Source: Candidatus Aminicenantota bacterium (GTDB lineage Bacteria; Acidobacteriota; Aminicenantia; Aminicenantales; Saccharicenantaceae). Taken from it: a stretch of DNA of 50,845 nucleotides. This document shows, one piece after another, positions 41,246-50,845 of this stretch. Location of the stretch: the NCBI GenBank assembly GCA_017883305.1, contig JADGNU010000003.1, forward strand, positions 1 to 50,845, written 5' to 3'. Made by a program: the position numbers and the translations under genes. Position 1 is the first letter of the stretch. Each line of letters begins with the position of its first letter. The notes beneath the pieces were generated by a model, which saw only the letters and a list, made by a program, of their open reading frames with translations, made no database searches and was not told where the DNA came from.

Positions 41246-42407
41246 GAAGACCCTGACCATGGTCCTCTGCGGGGGCAAAGGGGAGAGGCTCTACCCCCTG
41301 ACCCGTGACCGGGCCAAGCCGTCCGTGCCCTTTCTCGGCGCCTACCGGATCATCGACTTCAGCCTGTCCAACGCCCTCAACTCCGGCCTGCGCCGGATCG
41401 CCCTGCTGACCCAGTATAAATCCCTGTCCCTCGAGCGCCACATCCTCAACGGCTGGAACATCTTCCACGCCGAGAGCGGCGACTTCATCATCTCCCTGCC
41501 CGCGCAGGGCCGGGTCGGCGACCACTGGTACGAGGGCACGGCCGACGCGGTGTTCCAGAACATCTACACCATCCAGCAGGAGAACCCGGAAGCCGTTCTC
41601 ATTCTTTCGGGCGACCACATCTACAACGCGGATTATCGCAAGCTCCTGCTCTTCTTCAATCAGACCGGGGCCGACGCCCTGATCATGACCCGTACGATCC
41701 CCATCGAGGAGGCCTCGCGCTTCGGCGTTATCGGCGTCGACGGCGAGAGCCGCATCATCGAGTTCATGGAGAAGCCGAAGAAGCCGTTCGCGACACCCTG
41801 GGATCCGACGAAGAGCCTGATCTCCATGGGGGTCTATCTGTTCAAGACGCCCGTCCTGATCAAGGCCCTGATGCGCGACGCCCGCAAGACGCACAGCACC
41901 CACGATTTCGGCCGGGACATCATCCCCTCGCTCATCGACAGCCAGCGGGTCTTCGCTTACACCTTCGACGATTACTGGGAGGACATCGGGACGATCGACG
42001 CCTACTGGGAGGCGAATATGGCCTTCGTGTCGCCGTCCCCGCCGCCCATCCTCAAGGACCCGGCCTGGCCGGTCCGCTCCTACAGGCCCCAATATCCGCC
42101 GACGTTCGTCTCCGGGTGCGACCTGCGCGCCTCGATCATCGGCCCCGGCTGCTCGTTCATCGACTGCCGCATCGTCAACTCGATCATCGCTCCGCGGGTC
42201 CGCGTCGAGCCTGGCGCCGAGGTCATCGACTCGATCCTGTTCGAGAACATCACGATCTGCCGCGGGGCCCGCCTGCGCAAGGTCATCATCGACAAATCCT
42301 CGGCGATCCCCGAAGGTTTCGAGATCGGCTTCGACGCCGACAAGGACGGCCGGGAATTCAAGATCAGCCGGACCGGGATCCGGGTCGTGCCCAAGGGTTG
42401 GACCTGA
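41229..42407 (+). CDS. glgC: Glucose-1-phosphate adenylyltransferase
   Basis: MVLCGGKGERLYPLTRDRAKPSVPFLGAYRIIDFSLSN, GTADAVFQNI, SGDHIYNADY, DYWEDIGTIDAYWEANM. Confidence 0.95.
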   Translation: MELSSEKTLTMVLCGGKGERLYPLTRDRAKPSVPFLGAYRIIDFSLSNALNSGLRRIALLTQYKSLSLERHILNGWNIFHAESGDFIISLPAQGRVGDHWYEGTADAVFQNIYTIQQENPEAVLILSGDHIYNADYRKLLLFFNQTGADALIMTRTIPIEEASRFGVIGVDGESRIIEFMEKPKKPFATPWDPTKSLISMGVYLFKTPVLIKALMRDARKTHSTHDFGRDIIPSLIDSQRVFAYTFDDYWEDIGTIDAYWEANMAFVSPSPPPILKDPAWPVRSYRPQYPPTFVSGCDLRASIIGPGCSFIDCRIVNSIIAPRVRVEPGAEVIDSILFENITICRGARLRKVIIDKSSAIPEGFEIGFDADKDGREFKISRTGIRVVPKGWT

Positions 42408-42408
42408 G

Positions 42409-43758
42409 ATGATCGAGAAGTACAGCATCCTGTCCCCGGATTTCGAGCGCGACGCGCCCCGCGAGCTGATGCTGCTGTCGATCATCTCGCAGAGCTTTTT
42501 CCAGCCGTTCTCCCTCGAAGATAACCTCCTCGTCATCCTGACGGCCCTGACCTCCGGGTCGGGCGTCGGCTTCAACCGGGCCATGCTCTTCCTCAAGCAG
42601 GGAGACCGGCTGCGGGGGGAAATGTGGCTCGGCCCCCGGTCGGCCGAGGAGGCCGGGCTGATCTGGGAGGTCCTTTCGACGCCCGGCATCGGCTATGTCG
42701 AGATCGTCGAGCACAACCGGGCCCTGGTCAGCAAGAACGAGGACACCTTGAGCGCGCGCCTCAAGGGGCTCGTGTACGCCGCCGACGACGAGAACGCCCT
42801 CATCCCGGCCTACGCCGCCTGCCGCAAGGAGATCCTCCTCGTCTCCCAGGCTTCGACCGAGCCGCTCGTCGACCGGCGCTTCCTCAACGTCATCGGGGTC
42901 GAGCAGTTTCTCTGCATCCCCCTGCTCGCCCGCGACGACGTCGTCGGCGAGATCATCCTCGACAACGCCATCACCCGGACCCCGATCACCCCGTCCGACA
43001 TCAAGCTGGCCGGGATCTGCGGCCTGATGGCCGGCAACTACATCTATTCGGCGACGCTCCACCGCAAGCTCCTCGACGTCGAGAAGATGGCCGCCATGGG
43101 CGAGATGGCCATGTTCGTCACCCATCAGCTGCGCAACCCCATCGTCGCCATCGGCGGCTTCACCGAGCAGCTCCTCAAGCCCGATGTCCCCGAGGAGAAG
43201 AAGCTCCGCAATCTGACCATCATTCGCGACGAGATCCGCCGCCTCGAGGGCATCATCTACCAGATGGGCCACTTCCTCAAGGTCAGCCTCAAGGAACCGA
43301 TCTACTTCGATCCCGGCCCGGGCATCGCCGCCGTGATCGACAGCCCGGAAGTCCAGACCAAAGCCCGGGGATACGACTTGAACGTCAAGCTGGAGCCCTG
43401 CCTGCCCGAGATCCTCTGCGACCCGACCTCCTTCGGCGAGGTCGTCCGCAACCTTCTCGACAACGCCTTCGACGCGACGCCCGCCGGCGGAACGATCTCC
43501 GTCCGCGGCTACCGCAAGAATCCGACGTCCTTCGTCCTCTCCATCCGCGACACCGGACGGGGCCTGACGAATCCGGACAAGGAGAACCTCTTCAGGCCAT
43601 TCTTCACGACCAAGGAGAAGGGGATGGGTCTGGGCCTGCCCTTCATCAAACGGGTCATGGACACCTGCGGCGGCAAGGTCGAGGTCCAGAGCCGGTTCGG
43701 GAAGGGGGCCCTCTTCAAACTTATTTTTATCTGCCGCGAAAGGGAGCTGACGCCATGA
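42409..43758 (+). CDS. GAF-domain sensor histidine kinase
   Basis: H-box VTHQLRNPIVAIGGF, N-box NLLDNAFDATP, G-boxes DTGRGL and GMGLGLPFIKRVM; N-terminal GAF-like region, no transmembrane segment seen. Confidence 0.92.
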   Translation: MIEKYSILSPDFERDAPRELMLLSIISQSFFQPFSLEDNLLVILTALTSGSGVGFNRAMLFLKQGDRLRGEMWLGPRSAEEAGLIWEVLSTPGIGYVEIVEHNRALVSKNEDTLSARLKGLVYAADDENALIPAYAACRKEILLVSQASTEPLVDRRFLNVIGVEQFLCIPLLARDDVVGEIILDNAITRTPITPSDIKLAGICGLMAGNYIYSATLHRKLLDVEKMAAMGEMAMFVTHQLRNPIVAIGGFTEQLLKPDVPEEKKLRNLTIIRDEIRRLEGIIYQMGHFLKVSLKEPIYFDPGPGIAAVIDSPEVQTKARGYDLNVKLEPCLPEILCDPTSFGEVVRNLLDNAFDATPAGGTISVRGYRKNPTSFVLSIRDTGRGLTNPDKENLFRPFFTTKEKGMGLGLPFIKRVMDTCGGKVEVQSRFGKGALFKLIFICRERELTP

Positions 43759-44111
43759 AAAAGAAGATCCTGATCGTCGAGGACGAGAAGACCCTCTGCC
43801 TCCTCTACGAAGAGGAGCTGAGCAACGAGGGCTACGACATCACCGCGGTGATGGATGCCGAGGCCGCGCTGGCCAAGCTGGGCGAGCAGAGCTTCGACCT
43901 CATCATCACCGACATCCGCATGCCGGGCAAGAACGGGATCGAGCTCATCACCCAGATCATGGGCCTGCGCAAGGATATCCCGATCATCATCAACTCGGCC
44001 TACCAGAGCTACAAGGAGGACTTCATGACCTGGGCGGCCGACGCCTATGTCGTCAAGTCCTCCTCGCTCGACGACCTCAAGTCCAAGATCAAGCAGCTGT
44101 TGGGGGACTGA
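43755..44111 (+). CDS. Single-domain (receiver-only) response regulator
   Basis: ILIVEDEKTLCLLYEEEL, LIITDIRMPGKNGIEL, VVKSS; ends after the receiver fold. Confidence 0.94.
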   Translation: MKKKILIVEDEKTLCLLYEEELSNEGYDITAVMDAEAALAKLGEQSFDLIITDIRMPGKNGIELITQIMGLRKDIPIIINSAYQSYKEDFMTWAADAYVVKSSSLDDLKSKIKQLLGD

Positions 44112-45136
44112 TGTCAGAACTGAGAAAGGACCTCATCAGCGGGCGCTGGGTCATCATCGCCACGGAACGGAGCAAGCGGCCTGACGACTTCCGGCCCCAC
44201 GGCGCGGTCGCGCCGGCGCCTGAAGCCGCGGGGTTCTGCCCGTTCTGCGAAGGCAACGAAGGGAAGACCCCGCCGGAAGTCTTTGCCCTGCGGGCCGCCG
44301 GCACGGCCCCGGACTCGCCGGGCTGGACGGTCCGGGTCGTCCCGAACAAGTTCCCGGCCCTCAACCCGGGGCCCCCGCCGCCGCGGGCCACGCGCGGGGT
44401 CTTCCAGTCCATGGAAGGGCGGGGTATCCACGAGGTCGTCATCGAGAACCCCGACCATGCCTTCGAGCTGGCCGACCTGCCCGTCACCCATGTCCGCGAC
44501 GTGCTCGGAGTTTTCCAGAAAAGGATCCTGGCCATCGAGAGGGACTTCCATTACCAGTACGTCCAGGTCTTCAAGAACAAGGGCAAGGAGGCCGGTGCCT
44601 CGTTGAGCCATCCGCACTCCCAGATCGTGGCGACGCCCATCATCCCCAAGCGGGTCAAGGAAGAGATGTACGGCGCGGACCGGTTGTTCCGGACCTTCAA
44701 GGAATGCGCCTTCTGTCGCATCCTGCGGGAGGAGGAGGCGGCGGGGTCGCGCCTGATCGCCCGAAACGCGCAATTCACCGCTTTCGCGCCCTACGCGTCG
44801 CGGTTCCCCTTCGAAATGACGATCTACCCGAAGCGCCACTCGGCCTTCTTCACCGAAGTCCGGGAGGACGAGCTGCTGACGCTGGCCGAGATCCTGAAGC
44901 ACGTCCTGACCCGGCTGAAGGAAACGGTCGGCGACCCGCCGTTCAACCTGGTCCTCCACCAGGCCCCGAACCCGTCATCGTCGCTCAAGAAATGGCCGGA
45001 CATCGAGCTCCGGTCGCACTGGCACTTGGAGATCATTCCCATCCTGACCAAGGTCGCGGGTTTCGAGTGGGGGACGGGGTTCTACATCAACCCGGTCCCT
45101 CCGGAGACCGGGGCCCAATTTCTGCGTCAGTCTTGA
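44111..45136 (+). CDS. galT: Galactose-1-phosphate uridylyltransferase-like (GalT, HIT superfamily)
   Basis: DLISGRWVIIATERSKRPDDF, CPFCEGNE, SLSHPHSQIVATP, paired HWHLEIIP. Confidence 0.9.
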   Translation: MSELRKDLISGRWVIIATERSKRPDDFRPHGAVAPAPEAAGFCPFCEGNEGKTPPEVFALRAAGTAPDSPGWTVRVVPNKFPALNPGPPPPRATRGVFQSMEGRGIHEVVIENPDHAFELADLPVTHVRDVLGVFQKRILAIERDFHYQYVQVFKNKGKEAGASLSHPHSQIVATPIIPKRVKEEMYGADRLFRTFKECAFCRILREEEAAGSRLIARNAQFTAFAPYASRFPFEMTIYPKRHSAFFTEVREDELLTLAEILKHVLTRLKETVGDPPFNLVLHQAPNPSSSLKKWPDIELRSHWHLEIIPILTKVAGFEWGTGFYINPVPPETGAQFLRQS

Positions 45137-45137
45137 T

Positions 45138-46583
45138 TCAGGACGCGGCCAGCTTCTTGTAGAGATCGAGGTAGGCGGACGCGGATCGCTCCCAGGAGAA
45201 GTCCGCGGCCATCGCGTTGCGGACAAGCTTCCGCCAATCGATGGGTTTCTTGAAGAGGGCCCCCGCGCGCCCCGCCGCTTCGACAAGCGGCTCGGGTTCG
45301 GCTTCGACGAACTTGAACCCGTTGCCGTTCCCGACCTGCGGATCGAACTCCTGGACGCTGTCGTCGAGACCGCCCGTGGCTCTGACGACAGGGATCGTGC
45401 CATACTTCATGGCGTACATCTGGGTCAGCCCGCAAGGCTCATAGCGCGAGGGGATGAGGAAGATATCGCTCCCGGCGTAGATCGTGTGGGCGATCCGCTC
45501 GTCGAAGGCGATCTTGAGGCCGATCCGGGTCGGGTTCTTCTCTTGGGCCTCCAGCAGGAAATCCTGGATCTTCTGGTCGCCTGTGCCGAGAATGACCAGC
45601 GTCAATCCGAGGCCGAGAAGATCTTGGAGGGCTTCGCAAACGATGTCGAGGCCCTTCTGCCCGGCCAGGCGGGTGACCATGCCCGCGACGGGAAGAGTCG
45701 TCGGCGCGGCCAGGCCGAAGAGGGCCGCGAGCTCCTTGCGGCAGGTTATTTTCCCCGTCAAGTCCTCGGGCACATAGTTGCGAGGAATGAGATGGTCGGT
45801 GGCGGGATTCCAATCGCGGTAATCGACGCCGTTGAGGATGCCGTAAAGGACCGCGGACCGGGAACGAAGGAGGCCGTCGAGGCCGCAGCCGAACGCCGGC
45901 GTCTGGATCTCGCGGCTGTAGCGAGGGCTGACCGTCGTCACGGCGGTCGCATAGAGGATGCCGGCCTTGAGGGCATTGACCTTGCCGTAGAACTCGAGCT
46001 CGTTCATGTTGAAGAGCGAGGCGGGGAGCCCGATGCGGTCGAGAAGTTCGTCGTCGAACAGGCCCTGGTAGGCCAGGTTGTGGATGGTGAAGAGCGTCCG
46101 CGTCCGCGCGAAAAAGGCATCCCCCGCATAGACATAGCGGAGATAGGCAAAGACCAGGGCCGACTGCCAGTCGTGGCCGTGAACGATGTCGGGCGAGTAG
46201 CGCATCGCCCTCATGGTCTCGATGGAGGCCCGGCTAAAGAAGGCGAAACGCTCGCCGTTGTCCGGATAATCCCCGGCCGCGGTCCCGTAAAGGCAGTCCC
46301 GGTCGAAATACTCCGGCCGGTCGATGAAATAGACTGTGACGCCGTCGGCCCGGTGGGAGAAGACGGCGTAGGCGAGCTTCTCGCCGCCCATCTCGAGCTC
46401 GGCCCGCTCGATGACCGGCGTGAGCGGGATCTTCTTTTTCCGCACCTCCCGGTAGAGAGGCATGAACGCCCGGACTTCGGCGCCGAGCCCGGCGAGGACC
46501 TTGGGCAGGGCCCCGGCCACGTCGGCCAGGCCGCCCGTCTTGGCATAGGGGATGACTTCGGAGGCAAGGAATGCGACTTTCAT
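45138..46583 (-). CDS. glgA: Glycogen synthase (GT5)
   Basis: MKVAFLASEVIPYAKTGGLADVAGALP, HGHDWQSALV, PSRYEPCGLTQMYAM, ATGGLDDSV. Confidence 0.96.
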   Translation of the reverse strand: MKVAFLASEVIPYAKTGGLADVAGALPKVLAGLGAEVRAFMPLYREVRKKKIPLTPVIERAELEMGGEKLAYAVFSHRADGVTVYFIDRPEYFDRDCLYGTAAGDYPDNGERFAFFSRASIETMRAMRYSPDIVHGHDWQSALVFAYLRYVYAGDAFFARTRTLFTIHNLAYQGLFDDELLDRIGLPASLFNMNELEFYGKVNALKAGILYATAVTTVSPRYSREIQTPAFGCGLDGLLRSRSAVLYGILNGVDYRDWNPATDHLIPRNYVPEDLTGKITCRKELAALFGLAAPTTLPVAGMVTRLAGQKGLDIVCEALQDLLGLGLTLVILGTGDQKIQDFLLEAQEKNPTRIGLKIAFDERIAHTIYAGSDIFLIPSRYEPCGLTQMYAMKYGTIPVVRATGGLDDSVQEFDPQVGNGNGFKFVEAEPEPLVEAAGRAGALFKKPIDWRKLVRNAMAADFSWERSASAYLDLYKKLAAS

Positions 46584-46592
46584 GGTCCGCCT

Positions 46593-46621
46593 ATTCTAGC
46601 ATAAGTACGCATGGCGGTCAT
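46593..46621 (-). promoter_or_regulatory. Candidate glgA promoter ATGACC-N17-TAGAAT with TGC extended -10, nine nt from ATG
   Basis: Hexamers and spacing read directly on the minus strand. Confidence 0.5.
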
Positions 46622-46652
46622 CCGGACGCCCTTTCTCCTCGCTCATCATGCC

Positions 46653-47105
46653 GCGGCGATTCTTCACGCCCCTCTGAGTCAGGCCCTCTGGCAGATCTCG
46701 CTGCATGGACTTCTCGGCTCGGGGCGTGCCGCTCCGTCGGGTCGCGGGTTTGGCCCGGCGCGCCAAACCCGCTCGGATCCGGGCCTCGCTCTCCTCTGGA
46801 TCCGTGCCCGCTTCGGCCCTCCCACGCCCTCCTCCGGGCATCGCCCCTGCGCCACCTTCCTTAACGCTCGATCTGCCCATCAAGTCCGGAATGTCGAGCG
46901 ACTCCACTAGAGACAAGACGACCGCTGAAACTGGGGTCGAGGGGGTCATCTGAGCGAGCATAAGCGGTGATTTAGCCGGTCCGGAGTCGGATGAGGGCAG
47001 TTTCAGAGGAAACCGCCAAAACGTGTTTGAGCGAGGCGTAGCGCACGCCGAGCGAGTTGTTTTGGCGCCGAGTCCGACGAACGGACCGGCGTGAAGAATC
47101 ACCGC
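46653..47105. repeat. Noncoding element bounded by 18-bp inverted repeats, rich in internal hairpins (possible MITE-like element or structured RNA)
   Basis: GCGGCGATTCTTCACGCC at 46653-46670 versus GGCGTGAAGAATCACCGC at 47088-47105 (17/18 complementary); 11-bp perfect stem 46744-46754/46762-46772; nested arms 46964-47105. Confidence 0.55.
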
Positions 47106-47130
47106 AGCGAACGAAGATGATCCCCGAGGG

Positions 47131-47832
47131 CTAATTGATGATGCGGAGCATGCGGCTCCAGCGGGCCTTGGGGACGAAGCTGACCAGCTTCTTGAGGCGG
47201 TCGCGGATCCCGGTCTTCTGCCAGGCATCCCGCTCGGCCTTGTAGGAGAAATAGATGACCCAGGGCCGGCCCTTGATGGACGCCAGCGGCACGAAACCCC
47301 AGTAGCGGCTATCCATGCTGTTGTCGCGGTTGTCGCCCATGACGAACAGGTTCCCGGGCGGCACGGTCACGGGGCCATAGTTGTCGCGGATGACGTCGTC
47401 GTAGTTGTAGAAATCGTTCTTGGAGTTGACGTGGCTGTCGATGTGGACCTTATAGGGCTCGTCCAGCGGCTTGTCGTCGACGTAGACCTGCTTGTCCTTG
47501 ACCTCGACCTTCTGTCCCTCGAGCGCGATGACGCGCTTGACGAAGTCCTTGGTCAGGTCCTTCGGGTACTTGAAGACGACGATATCGCCCCGCGCGATCG
47601 GCTTATGGGGCAGGATCGTGCCCTCGAGCGGCAGGAGGGGCCTGGTGTAGGCGAGCTTGTTGACGAGCAGAAAGTCGCCGACGAGGAGGGTCGGCTCCAT
47701 GGAGCCGGTCGGGATCTGAAAGGCCTGGACGACGAAGGTCATGACGAAAAAGACGAAAACCGCCGTCTCGGCGATCAGCTCGAAGTATTCCCTGAAGAGG
47801 CTCTTGTCTCTTTTCTTCTTGTCCTTGTCCAT
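47131..47832 (-). CDS. lepB: Signal peptidase I
   Basis: PTGSMEPTLLVGDFLLVNK, KRVIALEGQKVEVK, VMGDNRDNSMDSRYWGFVP. Confidence 0.97.
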   Translation of the reverse strand: MDKDKKKRDKSLFREYFELIAETAVFVFFVMTFVVQAFQIPTGSMEPTLLVGDFLLVNKLAYTRPLLPLEGTILPHKPIARGDIVVFKYPKDLTKDFVKRVIALEGQKVEVKDKQVYVDDKPLDEPYKVHIDSHVNSKNDFYNYDDVIRDNYGPVTVPPGNLFVMGDNRDNSMDSRYWGFVPLASIKGRPWVIYFSYKAERDAWQKTGIRDRLKKLVSFVPKARWSRMLRIIN

Positions 47833-47856
47833 GTCTCTCCCGGCTATAAAAATAAT

Positions 47857-47885
47857 ATTATAAAGGAAAACTCGAGGAAGGGCAA
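47857..47885 (-). promoter_or_regulatory. Candidate lepB promoter TTGCCC-N17-TATAAT
   Basis: Read on minus strand; perfect -10. Confidence 0.65.
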
Positions 47886-47936
47886 GACGGATTCGCCCTG
47901 ATCGCCGGCCTAACCTATCCGCAGGTCCGTCCCGAA

Positions 47937-48038
47937 CCGGAATTCCTGGGACACAATCCTGGAAAATTCCCGGGACACAATCCCATTTCCATAGAAATGG
48001 GTTATGTCCCGAATTTTACGGTCATGTCCCGGAATTCC
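47937..48038. repeat. Three-tier nested palindrome (GGGACA/TGTCCC family)
   Basis: GGAATTCCTGGGACA/TGTCCCGGAATTCC; AAAATTCCCGGGACA/TGTCCCGAATTTT; CCCATTTC/GAAATGGG. Confidence 0.8.
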
Positions 48039-48086
48039 TCCCCTGTCGGGCCGTCGATCCCGGCCGTGCCGCCGCACGTCCGCACC

Positions 48087-48115
48087 TTGACACCCCCGGT
48101 CAATCCGGCTTTACT
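48087..48115 (+). promoter_or_regulatory. Candidate promoter TTGACA-N17-TTTACT upstream of tgt
   Basis: Perfect -35; predicted start about 7 nt after the -10 falls on GTG 48122. Confidence 0.5.
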
Positions 48116-48121
48116 AGTCCC

Positions 48122-49661
<1,540 letters not shown>

Positions 49662-49723
49662 GGCCCCGGAGGGAGGGGCGGCTCCCCTCCCCAGCCCCGA
49701 ATCCCTCACGAGAGTGATATCCC

Positions 49724-50845
49724 ATGAAAAAGAACCTGCAATGGAAGGTCGCCCTGGCCCTGATCGTCATCGCCGGGGCCATCTTCCTCGCCTACCCCTT
49801 CGACGACACGAAGATCAAGCTCGGTCTCGACCTCAAGGGCGGCATCCACCTGACCCTTGGGGTCATCACGGACGATGCCATCAACATGGAAACGGACCAG
49901 GAGATCTCCCGGCTCGAGGAACTTCTCAAGAAGAACAGCATCACCTTCCAAAAGGTCACCAAAGAGGGCCTCGGGCGGATCGCCGTTCAGGGCGCCCTGG
50001 CCGACCAGGAAGCCAAGACCCGCGATCTCTTCGACGAATACTCCCGGGATTGGGCGTACACCTTCACCGCCGACCGGGCCAACCTGACCCTCAAGCCGCT
50101 CGTCATGCAGGCCCTCCGCGACGAATCGGTCAACCAGGCCAAGACGACGATCGAGAACCGCGTCAACGGCTTGGGCGTTTCCGAGCCCCTCATCCAGAGA
50201 CAGGGCACCGACAAGATCATCGTCGAGCTGCCGGGCGTCGACGACCCCGACCGCGTCAAGGAGCTCATCAAGGTCACCGCCGTCCTCGAATGGAAGCTGG
50301 TCAAGGCCGGGCCGGCCGCCGACGAGGCGACCCTCCTTCAAGCCACGAACGGGCAGGTCCCCGACGATGCCGAGGTCCTCAAGGGAGATCCCAAGCGGGG
50401 CCAGGGCGGCTTCTACCTCGTCAACAAGGTCTCCGTGGTCACGGGCAAGGACCTGAGGACCATCCGCCGGACCCAGGACGAGTGGAACAACCCGGCCGTC
50501 TCCTTTTCCCTCAACTCCGACGGCGGCGCCCGCTTCGAGGAGATGACAGGGGCGAACATCGGCAAACAGATCGCCATCATCCTCGACAAGAAGATCCAGT
50601 CGGCCCCGGTCGTCGAGAGCCGCATCTCCCGGGCCCAAGGCGGCGTCATCCGCGGCCGGTTCACTCCCGAAGAGGCGGACGACCTGGTCGTCGTGCTCAA
50701 GGCGGGCGCGCTGCCGGCCGGCATCAAGTACCTCGAGGAGCGGACGATCGGCCCGGCGCTGGGCGCTGACTCGATCCGCCAGGGACTCATGGCCGGACTG
50801 GTGGCCATCGTGGGCGTCATGACCTTCATGATCGTCTTCTACAAG
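49724..50845 (+). CDS. secD: Protein translocase subunit SecD, 3'-truncated by window edge
   Basis: MKKNLQWKVALALIVIAGAIFLAYPFDDTKIKLGLDLKGGIHLTL; open frame to last base, so absent from the ORF track. Confidence 0.95.
   Translation, partial: MKKNLQWKVALALIVIAGAIFLAYPFDDTKIKLGLDLKGGIHLTLGVITDDAINMETDQEISRLEELLKKNSITFQKVTKEGLGRIAVQGALADQEAKTRDLFDEYSRDWAYTFTADRANLTLKPLVMQALRDESVNQAKTTIENRVNGLGVSEPLIQRQGTDKIIVELPGVDDPDRVKELIKVTAVLEWKLVKAGPAADEATLLQATNGQVPDDAEVLKGDPKRGQGGFYLVNKVSVVTGKDLRTIRRTQDEWNNPAVSFSLNSDGGARFEEMTGANIGKQIAIILDKKIQSAPVVESRISRAQGGVIRGRFTPEEADDLVVVLKAGALPAGIKYLEERTIGPALGADSIRQGLMAGLVAIVGVMTFMIVFYK

Noticed and set aside
46653-47105. RNase P RNA or tmRNA in the structured gap
   Set aside because: Looked for the conserved RNase P GAGGAAAGUCCGGGC/ACAGAA segments and the tmRNA ends on both strands; not found.
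46596-47228. 210-aa minus-strand ORF spanning the lepB-glgA gap
   Set aside because: Its start lies inside lepB, composition is low-complexity, and the underlying DNA is dominated by inverted repeats; better explained as a noncoding element.

Overview
High-GC bacterial chromosomal window, densely coding, with no tRNA/rRNA genes, CRISPR array or transposase recognised. I support about 45 CDSs. Main blocks, left to right: 3' end of a nitrilase-family amidohydrolase and a NusG-like factor; exported GHL10-like protein; hyuA/hyuB; fmdB, ridA, pepD; znuA-znuC-znuB; two M16-family proteins translationally coupled to ftcD; ahcY; an 8-gene minus-strand operon asnS-rimO-pgpA-cinA-thpR-plsY-gpsA-TPR; DUF4416; cysteine desulfurase; class-V aminotransferase-serA; M20 peptidase; GH63/MGH1-like glycosidase plus Tat-exported glycosylasparaginase; rlpA and LOG-family protein; split purine module (PurO-type IMP cyclohydrolase plus stand-alone AICAR transformylase); M28 peptidase; a glycogen operon (GH57, GH57, glgC, histidine kinase, receiver-only regulator, galT-like) convergent with glgA; lepB; tgt-yajC-secD (secD runs off the window). 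Most unusual signals: (1) a ~450 bp noncoding block between lepB and glgA with 18-bp inverted ends and dense nested complementary arms; (2) a 24-codon mini-ORF directly upstream of tgt that looks like a truncated P-loop (YchF-like) GTPase N-terminus; (3) GGGACA/TGTCCC nested palindromes at two unlinked loci; (4) a recurrent -10 box 6-12 nt from the start codon, suggesting leaderless mRNAs; (5) two adjacent M16 proteins both lacking HxxEH; (6) a promoter with a G6T6 spacer; (7) a two-component system inside the glycogen operon. Taxonomy cannot be settled from the sequence alone; an Acidobacteriota/Aminicenantes-like origin is only an impression.
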